In this document: positions 1 to 9,266 of the stretch, piece by piece
Layout: each line of letters opens with the position of its first letter
Position numbering within the stretch: position 1 is the stretch's first letter
Assembly (NCBI RefSeq): GCF_023656515.1
Contig: NZ_JAMOFV010000006.1
Coordinates: 3,084,036 to 3,148,035 of the forward strand
Direction of reading: 5' to 3'
Origin: Clostridium swellfunianum
Lineage (GTDB): Bacteria; Bacillota; Clostridia; Clostridiales; Clostridiaceae
Length of the DNA: 64,000 nucleotides
The notes under the pieces: generated by a model
Database searches by the model: none
Told to the model about the DNA's origin: nothing
Seen by the model: the letters and a program-made list of their open reading frames with translations, nothing else
Made by a program: the position numbers and the translations under genes

Positions 1-1
1 T

Positions 2-193
2 ACTTATGTTGTAAACAAAGGGTATGTTCCTGAGGAAAACAAACTTGAAAGATACCTTTATGATAATTATAAAGATCCTTATCAAAAAAATCCAACAATG
101 ATAAATGCTATTGAAGAAAACTCAGTAGCCAAAGAATTAGAAAACGACCTTAAAGAATGGCTTGAACGATTAAAGGATCAATTTAAAATCTAA
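2..193 (+). CDS. C-terminal end of a probable sulfatase (partial, 5' end outside window)
   Basis: An open frame enters from the left edge and ends at a TAA at 191-193, giving 63 residues. It contains LYDNYKDPYQ followed by an acidic/amphipathic helix ending WLERLKDQF. The pattern 'L-Y-D-x-x-x-D-P-x-Q/E' near the C-terminus, followed by a helical tail, is typical of arylsulfatase-type enzymes. The catalytic Cys/Ser-x-Pro-x-Arg region lies outside the window, so the assignment rests on this tail alone. A hairpin terminator follows directly, so it is the last gene of its unit. Another alkaline-phosphatase-superfamily enzyme is possible. Confidence 0.5.
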   Translation, partial: TYVVNKGYVPEENKLERYLYDNYKDPYQKNPTMINAIEENSVAKELENDLKEWLERLKDQFKI

Positions 194-206
194 TTGATAT
201 ATATAC

Positions 207-250
207 AAAAACTTCAGTTACAGAATACTTTGTAGCTGAAGTTTTTCTTT
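207..250 (+). terminator. Intrinsic terminator after the sulfatase-like gene
   Basis: An 11-bp inverted repeat (AAAAACTTCAG at 207-217 with CTGAAGTTTTT at 236-246) is followed by a T-rich run. It separates the upstream gene from the xylA promoter. Confidence 0.8.
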
Positions 251-373
251 TATATATTTTGATATTGAGTGATTATTCTACACAACAGCAGATGTGTTGT
301 CAAGAAATAAAATACTGAAAAAGATGATGATAAATGAATTTAAAATACTTTTTAAAATTAATTTAAAAACATA

Positions 374-402
374 TTGAAAAACAAAAAATGTTGTAGTAAA
401 AT
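374..402 (+). promoter_or_regulatory. Probable sigma-A promoter of xylA
   Basis: TTGAAA (374-379) and TAAAAT (397-402) are separated by exactly 17 bp in very AT-rich DNA, about 60 bp ahead of the xylA start. Transcription would begin near 409. The rest of the 193-459 gap holds only the upstream terminator and AT-rich sequence; I see no gene there. Confidence 0.65.
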
Positions 403-416
403 TAGAACATAAGAAG

Positions 417-430
417 TGAAAACAGTTTCA
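417..430 (+). promoter_or_regulatory. Palindromic operator in the xylA leader (cre-like)
   Basis: TGAAAACAGTTTCA is a near-perfect palindrome. It matches the catabolite-responsive element consensus except for one central base (A for G). It lies just downstream of the predicted start point, a position suited to CcpA roadblock repression. A XylR (ROK) operator is an alternative reading. Confidence 0.5.
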
Positions 431-459
431 CAGGAATATAAATGGTAGGAGGTAATAAA

Positions 460-1779
460 ATGACTGAGTATTTTCAAAATGTACCAGTAATAAAATATGA
501 GGGAAAGGATTCTAATAATCCTTTCTCATTCAAATACTATAATCCAGATGAGGTTATAGGTGGAAAAACAATGAAAGAGCATTTAAAGTTCACAATGTCC
601 TATTGGCATACTTTAGCTGCAAATGGCTCAGACCCATTTGGGGTAGGAACTTATCAAAAGCCTTGGGACTGTGAGAAAGATCCAATGAAGATTGCTAAGG
701 CCAAAATGGAAGCTGCTTTTGAACTTATGAACAAGCTTGGAATAGAGTATTTTGCATTCCACGATAGAGATATAGCCCCAGAAGGAAAAGATTTGGCTGA
801 AACCAATGTGATGCTTGATGAAATAGTTGCTTACTGCAAAGAACTAATGCAAACAAATAAAAAGAAGCTTCTATGGGGAACAGCTAATGCATTTGGAAAT
901 CCACGATACGTGCATGGTGCTGCAACTTCTTGTAACGCTGATGTATATGCTTATGCTGCAGCACAAGTTAAGAAGGCCATGGAAGTTACTAAGGAACTGG
1001 GCGGAGAAAACTATGTATTTTGGGGTGGAAGAGAAGGCTATGAAACCTTACTTAACACCGATTTAAAATTAGAGCAGGATAACTTAGCTAGGTTTTTACG
1101 AATGGCTGTAGATTATGCTCGCAAGATAGGCTTTACTGGACAGTTCTTGATAGAGCCAAAACCAAAGGAGCCAACAAAGCATCAATATGACTTTGACGTA
1201 GCTACAGTTTTAGCTTTCTTAAGAAACTACGGCTTAGACAAATACTTTAAGATGAACATAGAAGCTAACCATGCTACACTTGCAGGACATACTTTCCAGC
1301 ATGAAGTTGCATTAGCTAGAATAAACGGAGTATTAGGAAGTCTTGATGTTAATCAAGGAGATCCAAATCTTGGATGGGATACAGATCAGTTCCCAACAAA
1401 TATTTATGATTCTACTCTCCTTATGTATGAAATTCTTAAGAATGGTGGAATAGGTAAAGGCGGACTTAACTTCGATGCTAAGGTTAGAAGAGCTTCCTTC
1501 GAAGCAGAAGATTTATTCCTTGCATATATAGCTGGAATGGATACTTTAGCCCAAGGCTTAAGAATTGCTTATAGAATGCTTGAAGAAGGAGAATTTGAAA
1601 AGGCTGTTGCTGAAAGATATAAGAGCTTTACTGAAGGAATCGGAAAGGATATCGTTGAAGGCAAAGCTGATTTTGAATCTCTGGAAAAATATGCTTTATC
1701 AAACAGTATAATTAAAAACAAGTCAGGTAGACAAGAATTATTAGAAGCAAAATTAAATCAATATATATTCAACGAATAA
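460..1779 (+). CDS. xylA: Xylose isomerase
   Basis: It interconverts D-xylose and D-xylulose in the cytoplasm, the first step of xylose use. The protein is 439 residues, the usual length of the long (class II) XylA family. Family hallmarks are visible: [12 protein letters not shown] with the catalytic His101 and Asp104, [16 protein letters not shown], and metal-site stretches such as [18 protein letters not shown]. An in-frame ATG at 442 precedes the gene, but it lies before the Shine-Dalgarno AGGAGG at 447-452. The ATG at 460 is 7 bases after that site and is the real start. It is followed by a ROK regulator, a transaldolase and xylulokinase, forming a xylose operon. Confidence 0.97.
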   Translation: MTEYFQNVPVIKYEGKDSNNPFSFKYYNPDEVIGGKTMKEHLKFTMSYWHTLAANGSDPFGVGTYQKPWDCEKDPMKIAKAKMEAAFELMNKLGIEYFAFHDRDIAPEGKDLAETNVMLDEIVAYCKELMQTNKKKLLWGTANAFGNPRYVHGAATSCNADVYAYAAAQVKKAMEVTKELGGENYVFWGGREGYETLLNTDLKLEQDNLARFLRMAVDYARKIGFTGQFLIEPKPKEPTKHQYDFDVATVLAFLRNYGLDKYFKMNIEANHATLAGHTFQHEVALARINGVLGSLDVNQGDPNLGWDTDQFPTNIYDSTLLMYEILKNGGIGKGGLNFDAKVRRASFEAEDLFLAYIAGMDTLAQGLRIAYRMLEEGEFEKAVAERYKSFTEGIGKDIVEGKADFESLEKYALSNSIIKNKSGRQELLEAKLNQYIFNE

Positions 1780-1790
1780 TAGTGTAAAAT

Positions 1791-1821
1791 AATGTAGAGA
1801 CCTTAGCTGTCTCTACATTAT
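1791..1821 (+). terminator. Hairpin between xylA and the ROK regulator (attenuator/terminator)
   Basis: A 10-bp inverted repeat AATGTAGAGA (1791-1800) / TCTCTACATT (1810-1819) sits 12 bases after the xylA stop. The T-run behind it is weak, so partial termination or mRNA stabilisation of xylA relative to the downstream genes is more likely than a full stop. Confidence 0.5.
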
Positions 1822-1840
1822 ATTTATAGATGGTGATGAA

Positions 1841-3001
1841 ATGGTAGCGTTAGATCATAGCGATATAAAAACAAATAACAAGAAAAGAGTTATTAATCTT
1901 CTTTCAAAGGAAAGAGAACTTACAAAGCTTGACATATCAAGAAAACTTGATATAAGTGTTCCTACAGTAACCACAATTGTTGGAGAACTTAAGGAAGATG
2001 GAATTGTAGAAGAAGCAGGTATGGCAACTTCAACAGGTGGAAGAAAACCCGTTATAATACGGTTTTTGCCTGATTCGAGATACAGTGTTGGAATATATCT
2101 TGGAAGAGACTATGTAAGAGCTGTTTTAACTAATTTGGATTCTAAGATAATTGAAGATAGAAAAAAAGACCTGATAGTTATTACTGAGCGTGAAGTATTA
2201 AAGGTTATAAAAACCTTAGTAGAGGATTTGATTAATTCACAGGATGATATAGAAAGTAAGGTTTTAGGAATAGGTTTGTCACTTCCTGGAACAGTGAATG
2301 AAAAGGAACTTACTTTGGAGGTTGCAACAAACTTTAGACTTAAAAATATATCCTTTAAGGAACTTCATTCTTACTTTAATCTGCCTATTTTTCTTGAAAA
2401 CGAAGCTAATGCAGGGGCTTTAGCAGAGTCAAAGCTTGGTATTGCAAGAGATTTAGATAATCTTATATATGTTTCAGTAACAGAAGGAATTGGTGGCGGT
2501 ATTTTTATAAATAATGATATGTATAAGGGAAGAGACAGAAGAGCAGGCGAAATTGGGCACATGTGTATTGCCAAGAATGGAAGGCAGTGTAACTGTGGAA
2601 GAAAGGGCTGCTGGGAGACCTATGCTTCAAGTCGTGCATTAATAAAAGATTATAATGAAAAGTCAAATGAACCTGTAAGAAATGTTGACGAACTGATTCA
2701 TAAATTTAAAACAGAAGAATCAACTGCGGTTAAAGTAGTTAGTGAGTATATAGATAACCTGACAGAAGGAATACTAAGCTTGATATTCATATTTAATCCA
2801 GACTATATAATCATAGGTGGAGATATAAGCAAGTATTCAGATGTTTTCAGTAGTGAGCTTTCTAGTAGAATTTTTTGTAACAATGAGTTCTACAAAGAAG
2901 GGGATGTGAAAATATTATTTTCAGGGCTTGGAAATGATTCAAACATACTGGGGGCAGCACTCGTACCAGTCTTGAACAGCTTTGGCTTTAGTAACTTATA
3001 A
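1841..3001 (+). CDS. xylR: ROK-family transcriptional repressor, XylR-like
   Basis: The protein has 386 residues. An N-terminal winged helix-turn-helix (about residues 10-65, [21 protein letters not shown]) is followed by a ROK sugar-binding domain with the ROK zinc motif [14 protein letters not shown] (about 251-264) and [14 protein letters not shown]. This layout is that of XylR/NagC/Mlc regulators. In Firmicutes XylR represses xylose genes and is released by xylose. Lying between xylA and a transaldolase gene supports that role, and the palindrome at 417-430 is a candidate target. Its 3' end abuts the transaldolase ribosome binding site at 3001-3008. The inducer is inferred from context. 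Confidence 0.88.
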   Translation: MVALDHSDIKTNNKKRVINLLSKERELTKLDISRKLDISVPTVTTIVGELKEDGIVEEAGMATSTGGRKPVIIRFLPDSRYSVGIYLGRDYVRAVLTNLDSKIIEDRKKDLIVITEREVLKVIKTLVEDLINSQDDIESKVLGIGLSLPGTVNEKELTLEVATNFRLKNISFKELHSYFNLPIFLENEANAGALAESKLGIARDLDNLIYVSVTEGIGGGIFINNDMYKGRDRRAGEIGHMCIAKNGRQCNCGRKGCWETYASSRALIKDYNEKSNEPVRNVDELIHKFKTEESTAVKVVSEYIDNLTEGILSLIFIFNPDYIIIGGDISKYSDVFSSELSSRIFCNNEFYKEGDVKILFSGLGNDSNILGAALVPVLNSFGFSNL

Positions 3002-3017
3002 AGAGGAGATGTATGAA

Positions 3018-3665
3018 ATGAGACTATTTATTGACACAGCTAATATTGATGAAATCAGAGAATTAAATGATATGGGAGTTATAAGCGGGGTTACAACAAA
3101 TCCATCACTTATAGCGAAAGAAGGAAGAGATTTTTGGGAAACAATTAAGACTATAACTAAAATTGTTGACGGACCAATTAGCGGAGAAGTTATCAGTGAC
3201 GATGCTGAAAACATGATAAAAGAAGGAAGAGAAATAGCAAAGGTTCACAAGAATATGGTTGTTAAGATCCCTATGACTGGCGAAGGGCTAAAGGCTGTAA
3301 ATGTTCTTTCAAAGGAAGGAATAAAAACAAATGTTACTTTAGTGTTTAGCACTGCTCAGGCCCTACTTGCCGCTAATGCTGGAGCAACTTACGTAAGCCC
3401 GTTCCTTGGAAGACTTGACGATATTTCAACAGAAGGAATAGATTTAATAAGAAAAATAGCTAATGTATTTAAGGTTCAAGGAATAAAGACAGAAATAATA
3501 ACCGCAAGCACAAGAAACCCAATTCACGTTATAGATGCTGCAGAAGCTGGTTCACATATCGCAACTGTTCCATATAAGGTTGTTATGCAAATGCTTAAGC
3601 ATCCTTTAACAGATGAAGGAATAAAAAAATTCAAGAAAGACTGGGAAGAAGCTTTTACTAAATAG
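3018..3665 (+). CDS. tal: Transaldolase (TalC/FSA-type, short form)
   Basis: The protein has 215 residues, beginning [13 protein letters not shown], with TTNPSL near residue 30 and a Schiff-base lysine at Lys83 in VVKIPMT. This matches the small decameric transaldolase / fructose-6-phosphate aldolase family. In a xylose operon it most plausibly acts as transaldolase in the non-oxidative pentose phosphate pathway. An upstream in-frame ATG at 2982 exists, but the Shine-Dalgarno AAGAGGAG (3001-3008) and family N-terminus place the start at 3018. It is 21 bases ahead of xylB. True fructose-6-P aldolase activity cannot be excluded from sequence. Confidence 0.9.
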   Translation: MRLFIDTANIDEIRELNDMGVISGVTTNPSLIAKEGRDFWETIKTITKIVDGPISGEVISDDAENMIKEGREIAKVHKNMVVKIPMTGEGLKAVNVLSKEGIKTNVTLVFSTAQALLAANAGATYVSPFLGRLDDISTEGIDLIRKIANVFKVQGIKTEIITASTRNPIHVIDAAEAGSHIATVPYKVVMQMLKHPLTDEGIKKFKKDWEEAFTK

Positions 3666-3686
3666 GTTCAGGATGGTGGATTAAAT

Positions 3687-5189
3687 ATGAATTTTATAGG
3701 AGTAGATTTAGGTACCTCCTCAGTAAAGATAGTAATAATGACTGATGCTGGTGAAGTTACAGCATCAGTTTCAAAAGATTATGACGTAAGTTACCCAAGA
3801 CTTAACTGGGCTGAGCAAAATCCTGAGGATTGGTGGAATGCGACAAAAGACGGAATAAGAGATTTAGTTAAATCTTCAAATGTAGATGGCGCAAGCATAA
3901 AAGGTATAGGCTTCAGCGGACAAATGCACGGACTTGTAATATTAGACAAGGGAGGTAAGGTTTTAAGACCTTCAATCCTTTGGTGTGATCAGAGAACTCA
4001 AGAAGAGTGTGATTATTTAAATGATGTAATTGGACAAGATAGGATATCCCAATATACAGGTAATATGGCTTTAACCGGCTTTACAGCTCCTAAGATTTTA
4101 TGGGTTAGAAAGCATGAAAGAGAGATCTTTGATAATATAGCTCATGTTATGCTTCCAAAGGATTACATCAGATATAGATTGACAGGAGTATTTGCTACAG
4201 ATGTTTCAGATGCTTCAGGAATGCTTATGCTTGATGTTAAAGAGAGAAAGTGGTCCAAGGAAATGCTCGAAATACTAGATATAAAGGAAGAAATGCTTCC
4301 TAAAGTTTATGAATCCTGGGAAGTTACAGGAAGACTTACCAAAGAGGTAGCTGAATATACTGGACTTACAGAGGACACTGTAGTAGTAGGAGGTGCTGGA
4401 GACCAGGCTGCTGGTGCTGTAGGAACTGGAATAATTGAAAGTGGAATACTATCAGTTGCGCTTGGAACCTCGGGAGTAGTGTTTGCAAGCAGCGACAATT
4501 ACGAGGTTGATGAAGCTAACAGACTTCATTCCTTCTGCCATTCAAATGGAAAGTGGCATCAAATGGGCGTTATGCTTTCAGCTGCTTCTTGCTTAAAATG
4601 GTGGATTGAGGGTATAAATAAAGATGTTCAAGCCGAGGGAGATGTTTTTCATCAGCTTCTAGAAGAGGCAGGGAATGCAGCTGTAGGAAGCAATGGTGTT
4701 GTATTCCTTCCATATCTAATGGGGGAAAGAACACCTTACAGCGACCCTAATGCAAAGGGAGTGTTCTTTGGAATAAATATAACAACTAACAGAGCAGATA
4801 TGACAAGATCAGTGCTTGAAGGTGTTTGCTTCGGGCTTAGAGATTCTTTAGAAATACTTAAGAGCCTTAATGTTCCAGTGGAAGCAGTTAGAGTTAGCGG
4901 AGGAGGGGCAAAGAGCCTGCTTTGGAGACAGATTTTAGCTGATATTTTTGGTGTAAAGGTTCAAGTTATAAGCTCTAAGGAAGGTCCTGCTTATGGAGCT
5001 GCTATACTTGCAGCAGTAGGTTGCGGAAAATATAAAACTGTAGATGAAGCTTGTGAGAAGCTTATTAAGGTTACTGATTCAGTAGATCCGATTCCAGAAA
5101 ATGTAGAAAAATATAATAAGATATATAAAATATACAACAAATTATATCCAACACTAAAGGATTGCTTTAAAGAAGTAAGCAAACTGTAA
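3687..5189 (+). CDS. xylB: Xylulokinase
   Basis: The protein is a 500-residue FGGY-family kinase that phosphorylates D-xylulose to xylulose-5-phosphate with ATP. It begins MNFIGVDLGTSSVK (phosphate-binding loop), carries GFSGQMHGLV near residue 75, the catalytic Asp239 in GGAGDQAAGAVGTG, and the C-terminal FGGY signature region VRVSGGGAKSLLWRQILADIFG. Length and motifs are standard for XylB. It closes the xylA-xylR-tal-xylB operon and is followed by a bidirectional terminator. Confidence 0.96.
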   Translation: MNFIGVDLGTSSVKIVIMTDAGEVTASVSKDYDVSYPRLNWAEQNPEDWWNATKDGIRDLVKSSNVDGASIKGIGFSGQMHGLVILDKGGKVLRPSILWCDQRTQEECDYLNDVIGQDRISQYTGNMALTGFTAPKILWVRKHEREIFDNIAHVMLPKDYIRYRLTGVFATDVSDASGMLMLDVKERKWSKEMLEILDIKEEMLPKVYESWEVTGRLTKEVAEYTGLTEDTVVVGGAGDQAAGAVGTGIIESGILSVALGTSGVVFASSDNYEVDEANRLHSFCHSNGKWHQMGVMLSAASCLKWWIEGINKDVQAEGDVFHQLLEEAGNAAVGSNGVVFLPYLMGERTPYSDPNAKGVFFGINITTNRADMTRSVLEGVCFGLRDSLEILKSLNVPVEAVRVSGGGAKSLLWRQILADIFGVKVQVISSKEGPAYGAAILAAVGCGKYKTVDEACEKLIKVTDSVDPIPENVEKYNKIYKIYNKLYPTLKDCFKEVSKL

Positions 5190-5334
5190 TGATATATCCT
5201 GATATTAAATTGTAGTTAGATAGTATATTTATAGTAGGAGATTATAACGGATTTAGAAAGTATACTATTGCGGCAAAGATGCAATAACAGGCAATGCTTA
5301 GCTTGCTAATAAAGAGTGAGAGCTATATTTATAT

Positions 5335-5380
5335 AAAAATTAAGAGATCAGCATAAATGATGGCTGATCTCTTAATTTTT
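5335..5380. terminator. Bidirectional terminator between xylB (+) and uxuB (-)
   Basis: A perfect 18-bp stem (5335-5352 with 5363-5380) has an A-run at its left arm and a T-run at its right arm. It can therefore stop transcription from both converging genes. The remaining intergenic sequence (5190-5334) shows no gene. Confidence 0.9.
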
Positions 5381-5392
5381 ATGAGTAAAAAG

Positions 5393-5440
5393 TTAACAAT
5401 TTAACAATTTAACAATTTAACTTTTTATATTTTTAACAAT
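5393..5440. repeat. TTAACAAT short tandem repeat at the uxuB 3' end
   Basis: Three head-to-tail copies of TTAACAAT occupy 5393-5416, followed by a partial TTAAC. A further copy at 5433-5440 encodes the last codons and stop of uxuB on the minus strand. It looks like slippage or duplication of the gene end. Confidence 0.7.
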
Positions 5441-7058
5441 TTAAGTATTTTTCTAAGGTTGCTCTTACAGCACCAGCGCCAGAAAACATTTCAGCAAAGT
5501 AGCCTTCAATTTTTTCACCTAAGCCAACCTTGTAAAGGTCAGAGCCAAATATCTCAGAATTTGAAAGTATTGGTCTCAGCTTTTCAGAAGCTGAAGCTGT
5601 ATCGCCTAATTTTATTCCTGATACATAACCCTTTAACACCTCAAGCAGTGGATCGGGGCTTAGCTGCATCTCGTTGCCTGAATCGTCAACTCCAAGAAGA
5701 TATCTGCACCAGCCGGCAATAGCAAGAGGTATATATTTAAGGTTCTTAACATCCAAGTCCTCTCTTTTAATGTAGGATTTAATTGTTTCTCCAAATCTTA
5801 TACCTACCTTTTGAGAAGTGTCTGAAGCAATTCTCTGAGGAGTATCAGGAATATAAGGATTTGGGAATCTTACTTCTATTACTTCCTTAATAAAATCTTT
5901 AGGATTTAATATTCCTGGGTTTACAACTACAGGCATTCCTTCCTCGTAGCCTATTTTTTCTATTAATTTCTTTAGGCAAGGGTCCTTCATTTCAGCAGCT
6001 ATTGACTTAAAGCCAAGAGTGCAGCCGAAAACTGCAAGAGCTGTATGAAGAGGGTTTAAGCAAGTAGTAACCTTCATTGTCTCTACTTTTTCAACTGTTT
6101 CTCTGTCAGTCATAAATACTCCTGCAAGCTCAAGAGGCATACGTCCATTAGGAAATTTGTCTTCTATAGCTAAGTACTGAGGTCCTTCTGCATTAACAAA
6201 AGGAGCAATATAAGTATTAGCTTTTGTGATGACAATTTCTGTACTTTCAAAACCAGTTGATTCTAAATTTTCCTTTACGCTGTTATCAGGACGTGGTGTA
6301 ATTTTATCTATCATGCTCCATGGGAAGCTTACTTTTTCAGGATTTTGAAGGTAGCTTAGGAAGCCTTCTTCAACGAGTCCGCCTTCAACCCACTTCTCTG
6401 CAATTGTCACTACAGAGTTTTGAAGTTTTTCACCATTTCTTGAACAGTTGTCCATGCTGACGAAAGCTATTGGAAGCTCTCCAGCTTTGTATCTAACATA
6501 AGCAAGAGCAGCGACTTTTGCCATTGTACCCTTTGGACTAGCTGGTCCGTTAGCTATATCTTCCTTAACAAAAGGGAAAAACTCATCGGAAATATTCTTT
6601 AGGGCATAACCTTTTTCGGTTATGGTAAAACTAGCCATCTGAAGTGAAGGCTTAGTGAAGACTTCTTTTAGTCTTTCCCATTCCTTTTCTCTAGAGGGCT
6701 CTGCAGCAAGGCTTTCGCTTATGCTGCCTATAATCTTCTTTTCAAGACTTCCATCTGGATTCATTATAACAAGAAGACTTAAATTATCATAAGGAGTATA
6801 AATTCTATCTATAATTTCATAATCGTAGCCCTCTGCTGCGATTATACCAGTAGATGCTTTTCCTGCATTTAAAAGCTTTTGTTGAAGCACAGCTATAAAG
6901 CCCCTGAAGATATTTCCTGAGCCAAAGTGTACCCAAGTTGGATTCTCATAAGTGGCAGCTGCCATTTTTTCATAATCGAACTGTGGAAGTTCTATGCTTG
7001 ATTTAGTCCAAGCTTCTGTGTTTTTTATACTTTGCTTGTTTAGTATTAAGCTTTCCAT
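5433..7058 (-). CDS. uxuB: Fructuronate reductase / D-mannonate oxidoreductase (mannitol dehydrogenase family)
   Basis: The protein is a 541-residue long-chain polyol/uronate dehydrogenase. The N-terminal Rossmann region includes WVHFGSGNIFRGF (about 42-54), the C-terminal domain carries ITPRPDNSV, and catalytic-region residues lie around VTTCLNPLHTALAVFG. The family includes UxuB, which reduces D-fructuronate to D-mannonate with NADH, and mannitol/tagaturonate enzymes. The next gene in the same operon is mannonate dehydratase, which consumes its product, so UxuB is favoured. It lies 16 bases downstream of uxuA. The start ATG at 7058 follows GAGAGGTAG. Confidence 0.88.
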   Translation of the reverse strand: MESLILNKQSIKNTEAWTKSSIELPQFDYEKMAAATYENPTWVHFGSGNIFRGFIAVLQQKLLNAGKASTGIIAAEGYDYEIIDRIYTPYDNLSLLVIMNPDGSLEKKIIGSISESLAAEPSREKEWERLKEVFTKPSLQMASFTITEKGYALKNISDEFFPFVKEDIANGPASPKGTMAKVAALAYVRYKAGELPIAFVSMDNCSRNGEKLQNSVVTIAEKWVEGGLVEEGFLSYLQNPEKVSFPWSMIDKITPRPDNSVKENLESTGFESTEIVITKANTYIAPFVNAEGPQYLAIEDKFPNGRMPLELAGVFMTDRETVEKVETMKVTTCLNPLHTALAVFGCTLGFKSIAAEMKDPCLKKLIEKIGYEEGMPVVVNPGILNPKDFIKEVIEVRFPNPYIPDTPQRIASDTSQKVGIRFGETIKSYIKREDLDVKNLKYIPLAIAGWCRYLLGVDDSGNEMQLSPDPLLEVLKGYVSGIKLGDTASASEKLRPILSNSEIFGSDLYKVGLGEKIEGYFAEMFSGAGAVRATLEKYLNC

Positions 7059-7074
7059 CTACAACTACCTCTCA

Positions 7075-8139
7075 TTATCTATTTTTTTCAAGAGAGTCCC
7101 ATACTCCCCATAAGTACATGATTCCAAGTGCTCTGTCATATAGTCCGTAGCCAGGTCTGCACTTTTCATTCCATAGGTGCCTTCCGTGGTCAGGTCTCGC
7201 ATAGCCCTTAAAGCCAGCTTCATGAAGAGCTGTAACCATTCCAACTACATCAAGTGAACCATCGGAATTTTTGTGGGATGTTTCAATAAAATCACCATTT
7301 TCAAAATGTTTTATATTTCTTATATGTGCAAAATGTATTCTTGGCGCAAATTCCTTGATTATTCCTATAAGATCATTGTTAGGATTTGAACCAAGAGAAC
7401 CGCTGCAGAAGGTTAATCCGTTGTATGGGCTATCCACTAAGCTTAAGAATCTTCTAACATTGTCTTTATTAATTATTAATCTTGGAAGCCCGAAGATTGG
7501 CCATGCTGGATCATCTGGATGTATAGCCATCTTTACATTGTTAGCTTCACAAACAGGAATAATTTGTTCAAGGAAGTACTTTAAGTTGTTCCATAAATCT
7601 TCCTCTGTAACATTTTCATAAGCCTTGAAAAGCTCCTTTAATTTTGATAGTCTTTCAGGCTCCCAGCCTGGCATTGTATAGCCCTTAACGCCGTGAGCTA
7701 TATTTTCTACAAGCTCCATTGGATCTGCATTTTCAATTTTAGCCTTTTCATAGAACAAGGCAGTAGAACCGTCTGGAAGCTCCCTGTGTAAATCTGTTCT
7801 AGTCCAGTCAAAAACAGGCATGAAGTTGTAGCAGATTACCTTAACTCCAACCTTTCCAAGCTTCTCAATTGTTTTCTTGTAGTTTTCTATATACTTTTCT
7901 CTTGTAGGAAGACCAAGCTTAATGTCTTCATGAACGTTTACACTTTCTACAACATCAATATTGAAACCATGTTTTTCTATTATTTCTTTTTCTTTAAGAA
8001 TTCTTTCCATTGACCATTCTTCACCAGCAGGCATATCATGAAGAGACCAAACGATACCTGTAACTCCAGGTATTTGTCTTATTTCAGCTAGGCTTATTGA
8101 ATCATTTCCTTCGCCATACCATCTAAATGTCATTTGCAT
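7075..8139 (-). CDS. uxuA: Mannonate dehydratase
   Basis: The protein has 354 residues and dehydrates D-mannonate to 2-keto-3-deoxygluconate in hexuronate catabolism. It shows the family N-terminus MTFRWYGEGND, VKVICYNFMPVFDWTRTDL, and the metal/substrate region MAIHPDDPAWPIFGLPRL, as in UxuA TIM-barrel enzymes. A longer frame begins at 8154, but GGAG lies 9 bases before the ATG at 8139, which I take as the start. It is first in the operon with uxuB. A candidate activator site lies upstream at 8217-8236. No kdgK/kdgA genes are in the window to finish the pathway. Confidence 0.95.
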   Translation of the reverse strand: MQMTFRWYGEGNDSISLAEIRQIPGVTGIVWSLHDMPAGEEWSMERILKEKEIIEKHGFNIDVVESVNVHEDIKLGLPTREKYIENYKKTIEKLGKVGVKVICYNFMPVFDWTRTDLHRELPDGSTALFYEKAKIENADPMELVENIAHGVKGYTMPGWEPERLSKLKELFKAYENVTEEDLWNNLKYFLEQIIPVCEANNVKMAIHPDDPAWPIFGLPRLIINKDNVRRFLSLVDSPYNGLTFCSGSLGSNPNNDLIGIIKEFAPRIHFAHIRNIKHFENGDFIETSHKNSDGSLDVVGMVTALHEAGFKGYARPDHGRHLWNEKCRPGYGLYDRALGIMYLWGVWDSLEKNR

Positions 8140-8216
8140 AATAATCAACTCCAAATCCTATGAATTTTATAACTTTTTATTATATAATACCATGATATAA
8201 GCATTTGATAACATGA

Positions 8217-8236
8217 ACTATATAATTGTATTTGTA
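8217..8236. promoter_or_regulatory. Candidate AraC-regulator site upstream of uxuAB (copy 1 of an inverted repeat)
   Basis: The 20-mer ACTATATAATTGTATTTGTA here occurs again as its exact reverse complement at 9128-9147, on the other side of the AraC gene. This copy lies about 80-100 bp upstream of the uxuA start, ahead of AT-rich sequence able to supply a -35/-10. That is a usual place for an AraC-type activator to bind. Confidence 0.55.
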
Positions 8237-8256
8237 ATATTTCACTGTAAATTGAT

Positions 8257-9099
8257 TTACATTTCACTGCTTTGAAGGTTTATATATTGAGAAGGGTTAA
8301 TGCCTTCATATTTTTTAAAAGCCCGGCTGAAATAGAAAATATCATTGAAACCAACAAGCTTTGAAGTTTCTGAGACTGTAAAACCATCCTTAAGCAGAGA
8401 TTTCGCTTTGTTTATTCTAATATTTATAAGGTATTCAATAGTAGATTTTCCAGTAACCTTTTTAAAAATACTACCTAAATAAGAAGAACTTATTTGAGAG
8501 TACTCAGCAAGTTGTTGAAGGGTAATATTTTGTGAATAATTCTCAGTCATATAGTTAATAACTTTGTCAATCTTTCGAATGTTTGAATAGCTATAATGAT
8601 TGCCTTCTTTGTATTGAAATAATAAGGTGAGTATTTCGGTAAAAATGAGCCTTTCATTAACTCTTTTTGTGCTTTTAGTAGATAGTGCAAATTGGTTTAA
8701 CCTTGAAAATAAATCCATTAGCTTTAAAAGAAGATACTCATCTTCGATCCTTTGTGTAAATGAAAAGGGAAGCTCACAGTTTTCATGTTTCCAATTTCCA
8801 TCAGAATAAATTGGGCAAGTGTATTGAAAGTCTATAGCAAAAGCCTTCATAAGATTATCGGGGAAAGTATGGGCTTTTCGGATATCGCCAGGTTTATAAA
8901 ATATTAAATCCCCTCTAGAAGCTACAAATTTTGTGTCATTGCAGAAAAATTCAGTTTTGCCATCGTAAATTAGCATTAAATTATAAAAACTTAAACGATC
9001 ATCTAGCTTCCAAGATATATTTGCATTTCTATCAACTACGTGTATAATTTCAGGAAATATTTCATATAAAAAATTTGATATATTCAATTTGGTAAACAC
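8257..9099 (-). CDS. AraC-family transcriptional regulator, probably of uxuAB
   Basis: The protein has 280 residues. It has an N-terminal cupin-like ligand domain (about 1-150) and a C-terminal pair of helix-turn-helix motifs (about 180-275) with SYLGSIFKKVTGKSTIEYL and VGFNDIFYFSRAFKKYEGINPSQY, the AraC/XylS signature. It is co-oriented with and directly upstream of uxuAB, so it probably activates that operon in response to a uronate. The GTG at 9099 is very close to the only Shine-Dalgarno-like AGAGG. A TTG at 9087 with better spacing is an alternative start. Confidence 0.85.
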   Translation of the reverse strand: MFTKLNISNFLYEIFPEIIHVVDRNANISWKLDDRLSFYNLMLIYDGKTEFFCNDTKFVASRGDLIFYKPGDIRKAHTFPDNLMKAFAIDFQYTCPIYSDGNWKHENCELPFSFTQRIEDEYLLLKLMDLFSRLNQFALSTKSTKRVNERLIFTEILTLLFQYKEGNHYSYSNIRKIDKVINYMTENYSQNITLQQLAEYSQISSSYLGSIFKKVTGKSTIEYLINIRINKAKSLLKDGFTVSETSKLVGFNDIFYFSRAFKKYEGINPSQYINLQSSEM

Positions 9100-9127
9100 C
9101 TCTGCTAGTTAAATGATAATCATATAG

Positions 9128-9147
9128 TACAAATACAATTATATAGT
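9128..9147. promoter_or_regulatory. Candidate AraC-regulator site upstream of its own gene (copy 2 of the inverted repeat)
   Basis: This is the exact reverse complement of the 20-mer at 8217-8236. It lies about 30-50 bp ahead of the AraC gene and about 120-140 bp ahead of the divergent sensor gene at 9267. It may serve autoregulation or also act on the xylose sensor promoter. Confidence 0.55.
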
Positions 9148-9212
9148 ATAACTTTAATTATTTAAACATTTGAATTGTTATAATAATTAAAGTAAATGCT
9201 TGGTTAGAAATA

Positions 9213-9221
9213 TGGTATAAT
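9213..9221 (+). promoter_or_regulatory. Extended -10 promoter for the xylose sensor operon
   Basis: TGGTATAAT (TG at 9213, TATAAT at 9216-9221) is an extended -10 element about 45 bp ahead of the GTG start at 9267. No good -35 is spaced correctly, consistent with an extended -10 promoter. Confidence 0.55.
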
Positions 9222-9266
9222 ATTTACATTACTTGTATTTAAAGTCAAAGGGTAAGGGGGATAAAT

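Noticed and set aside
442-459. Upstream ATG giving xylA six extra residues
   Set aside because: The Shine-Dalgarno AGGAGG lies between this ATG and the one at 460, so translation must start at 460.
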